The notes under the pieces: generated by a model | Told to the model about the DNA's origin: nothing | Databases searched by the model: none | Seen by the model: only the letters and a program-made list of their open reading frames with translations | Program-made: the position numbers and the translations under genes | Shown: one piece after another, positions 27,823 to 29,083 of the stretch | How positions within the stretch are numbered: the stretch's first letter is position 1 | Layout of the letters: the number at the start of each line of letters is the position of its first letter | Virus record (IMG/VR): IMGVR_UViG_3300035698_035448 | Span: 1-29,083 of that record | Strand: one strand, 5' to 3' | Length of the DNA: 29,083 nt | DNA from: a virus

Positions 27823-28106
27823 ATCCCGACCCTATCCTGATCGAAGAAGCAGACGCCGCCGCCGCGATCGCGCTGTCGGCGCGCACGCTACGCAAGCTGC
27901 GCAATGAAGGCGCGGTTGACTTCGTCAAGATCGGCAGGCGTATTCTGTACCTTCGCGAAGACCTGATCGATTTCGCAAAGAGGCACCGCACATGCAGCTC
28001 CACAGACGCTCCGGCTCGCCCTACTGGTGGTACGCGTTCACCTTCCGGGGTCGCCGATATCGCGGCAGCACGAAAGCAGAGAGAAAAGCGGACGCGCAGG
28101 CGATAG
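27819..28106 (+). CDS. Excisionase-like HTH protein (Xis), overlapping the integrase
   Basis: From ATG at 27819 the product is 95 residues. Residues 1-58 match the MerR-like winged HTH of excisionases: I-L-I-E-E-A-D-A-A-A-A-I-A-L-S-A-R-T-L-R-K-L-R-N-E-G-A-V-D-F-V-K-I-G-R-R-I-L-Y-L-R-E-D-L-I-D-F. It directs the integrase to excision instead of integration by bending the attachment DNA. The last 38 codons (27992-28106) overlap the integrase gene in another frame; these residues look like a readout of integrase DNA, not a fold of their own. The overlap may couple Xis and integrase translation. Confidence 0.8.
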   Translation: MNPDPILIEEADAAAAIALSARTLRKLRNEGAVDFVKIGRRILYLREDLIDFAKRHRTCSSTDAPARPTGGTRSPSGVADIAAARKQREKRTRRR

Positions 28107-29083
28107 CCGCCGCGCTGCTGGCCGATCTGCAGGCCGCACCGCAACGCCTGGAAAGCTGGAAGCTCACCCATGTGCTGGGCACATACTACACCGATCACGC
28201 CCAGCACCTGCGCAGCCACGCCTTTGTCTGGCAAAAGATCACGCTGTTCGATGCGATGCTCGATACCAACCAGGCGCTGGCCAGCCTGACCACCCGCCAG
28301 CTGATGGACTTCCGCGCAAAGCGGCGCGGCCTCGGCATCGATCGCCCGACCATCAACCGCGACATTGCCGTGCTGAAAGCGGCGATCAACCACGCGGTGA
28401 ACGCGCACGGCCTGGCCGCGCCGGCAGTCGACTGGAAGCGCCTGCGATACCCGGAGAACGAACACCGCGTGCGATTCCTCAGCCACGAGGAATTCGACGG
28501 GCTGATCGCCGCAGCGGATCCGGGAATGCAGCTGGCCATCACCGCGGCGGTGACCACGGGCCTGCGCAAGACGGCGATGCTGGGGATCGAGTGGCACCAG
28601 GTCGACCTGCGCGGCCGCACTATCACGATTCCGAAGGGCAAGGGCAGGAAGCCGCAGGTGGTCGGCATCGCCACCCCGCTGCTGAAGCTGCTGAAGGAAC
28701 ACCGCGCCAGCCAGACCGCTGCCAGCAAGCCAGCCACCGGCGCGGCCAAGCCAGCCTCCGGCACGGGCACAGCAAAGGTAGTGCAGCTGCGCGGCCCGGT
28801 CTTCGACCTGACGAACTTCCGCAAGCGCTGGGAAAAGACCCGCACCGACGCAGGCCTGGTCGACTTCCACTGGCACGACCTGCGCCACACCTTCGCCACA
28901 TGGGCACGCCAGGGCGGCGCCGATCTGCTCGAGCTGCAAAAGGCCATGGCCCACAGCTCCGTCGCCGTCACCGCCCGTTACATGCACATCGGCGCAGAAG
29001 AAACCGTGACCGCATTCGACCGCGCAGCAGCCGCGATCGGCAAGGCAGCACCCGAAACCGACAATGAGGAGCAAACCGCATGA
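27992..29083 (+). CDS. int: Tyrosine recombinase integrase
   Basis: The 363-residue product is complete and ends exactly at the window edge. The N-terminal part (M-Q-L-H-R-R-S-G-S-P-Y-W-W-Y-A-F-T-F-R-G-R-R-Y-R-G-S-T-K) is an arm-binding domain. Residues 60-150 form the core-binding domain. Catalytic residues are visible: Arg192 in T-T-G-L-R-K, Lys in P-K-G-K-G-R-K (215-220), His295 and Arg298 in H-D-L-R-H-T, His321 in M-A-H-S-S and Tyr330 in T-A-R-Y-M-H. An Ala/Lys/Gly-rich insertion at about 240-265 separates the Lys strand from the later boxes. The attachment site is expected just beyond. Confidence 0.95.
   Translation: MQLHRRSGSPYWWYAFTFRGRRYRGSTKAERKADAQAIAAALLADLQAAPQRLESWKLTHVLGTYYTDHAQHLRSHAFVWQKITLFDAMLDTNQALASLTTRQLMDFRAKRRGLGIDRPTINRDIAVLKAAINHAVNAHGLAAPAVDWKRLRYPENEHRVRFLSHEEFDGLIAAADPGMQLAITAAVTTGLRKTAMLGIEWHQVDLRGRTITIPKGKGRKPQVVGIATPLLKLLKEHRASQTAASKPATGAAKPASGTGTAKVVQLRGPVFDLTNFRKRWEKTRTDAGLVDFHWHDLRHTFATWARQGGADLLELQKAMAHSSVAVTARYMHIGAEETVTAFDRAAAAIGKAAPETDNEEQTA

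Noticed and set aside
1-29083. tRNA or rRNA genes and insertion sequences
   Set aside because: None were recognised by eye on either strand. No transposase motifs or terminal inverted repeats were seen; a tRNA search by computation would be needed to exclude a fragment.

Overview
The window is most of a temperate, tailed, HK97-type (siphovirus-like) prophage in a GC-rich alphaproteobacterium. Sphingomonadales is my best guess, an inference from codon use, the GapR/DUF2312-like gene and the style of the CII-like and S24 regulators; no host gene is visible to confirm it. The right edge is the stop codon of the integrase, so the attachment site lies just outside. The left edge cuts the tail tape measure gene, so tail tip, baseplate and lysis genes are missing.

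Layout. The genome has a lambda-like plan in mirror image. At 23.1-24.3 kb lies the immunity region: an S24-type repressor (rightward) and a small Cro-like HTH gene (leftward), with three copies of a 16-bp operator (GCGGG-N6-CCCGC) between them. Two more operator copies at 24.88-24.93 kb surround a strong rightward promoter (TTGACA-16-TATTAT), which drives small early genes, an excisionase-like gene and the integrase (24.96-29.08 kb). A membrane-anchored, moron-like gene sits between the two operator clusters.

Leftward from the Cro-like gene come a CII-like regulator and a tightly overlapping early/replication operon (22.6-13.1 kb): several unknown genes, a DnaN-type sliding clamp, a small HTH protein, a beta-class DNA methyltransferase, a zinc-ribbon protein, a C5-methyltransferase-like protein, a CHC2/Toprim primase, a GapR-like protein and a P4/D5-type helicase. 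The 315-bp gap after the helicase holds seven exact copies of a CTGTCTG motif and is a candidate replication origin or regulator-binding array. Next are a DUF6362-like protein, an HNH endonuclease, small and large terminase, portal, ClpP-type protease, HK97 capsid protein, connectors, tail terminator, tail tube and tail assembly chaperone. The chaperone pair is joined by a programmed -1 frameshift at GGGAAAG, the heptamer used by lambda G/GT.

Between the chaperone and the tape measure gene is a 1.7-kb accessory island: a secreted protein, a 51-residue ribbon-helix-helix regulator on the opposite strand, a small unknown protein and a Rha-family regulator, with two palindromes in the divergent gap and a strong terminator just before the tape measure gene. 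The most unusual items are this self-contained regulatory island, the CTGTCTG array, the five-operator switch with an apparently leaderless repressor mRNA, and a phage clamp with no accompanying polymerase in the window.
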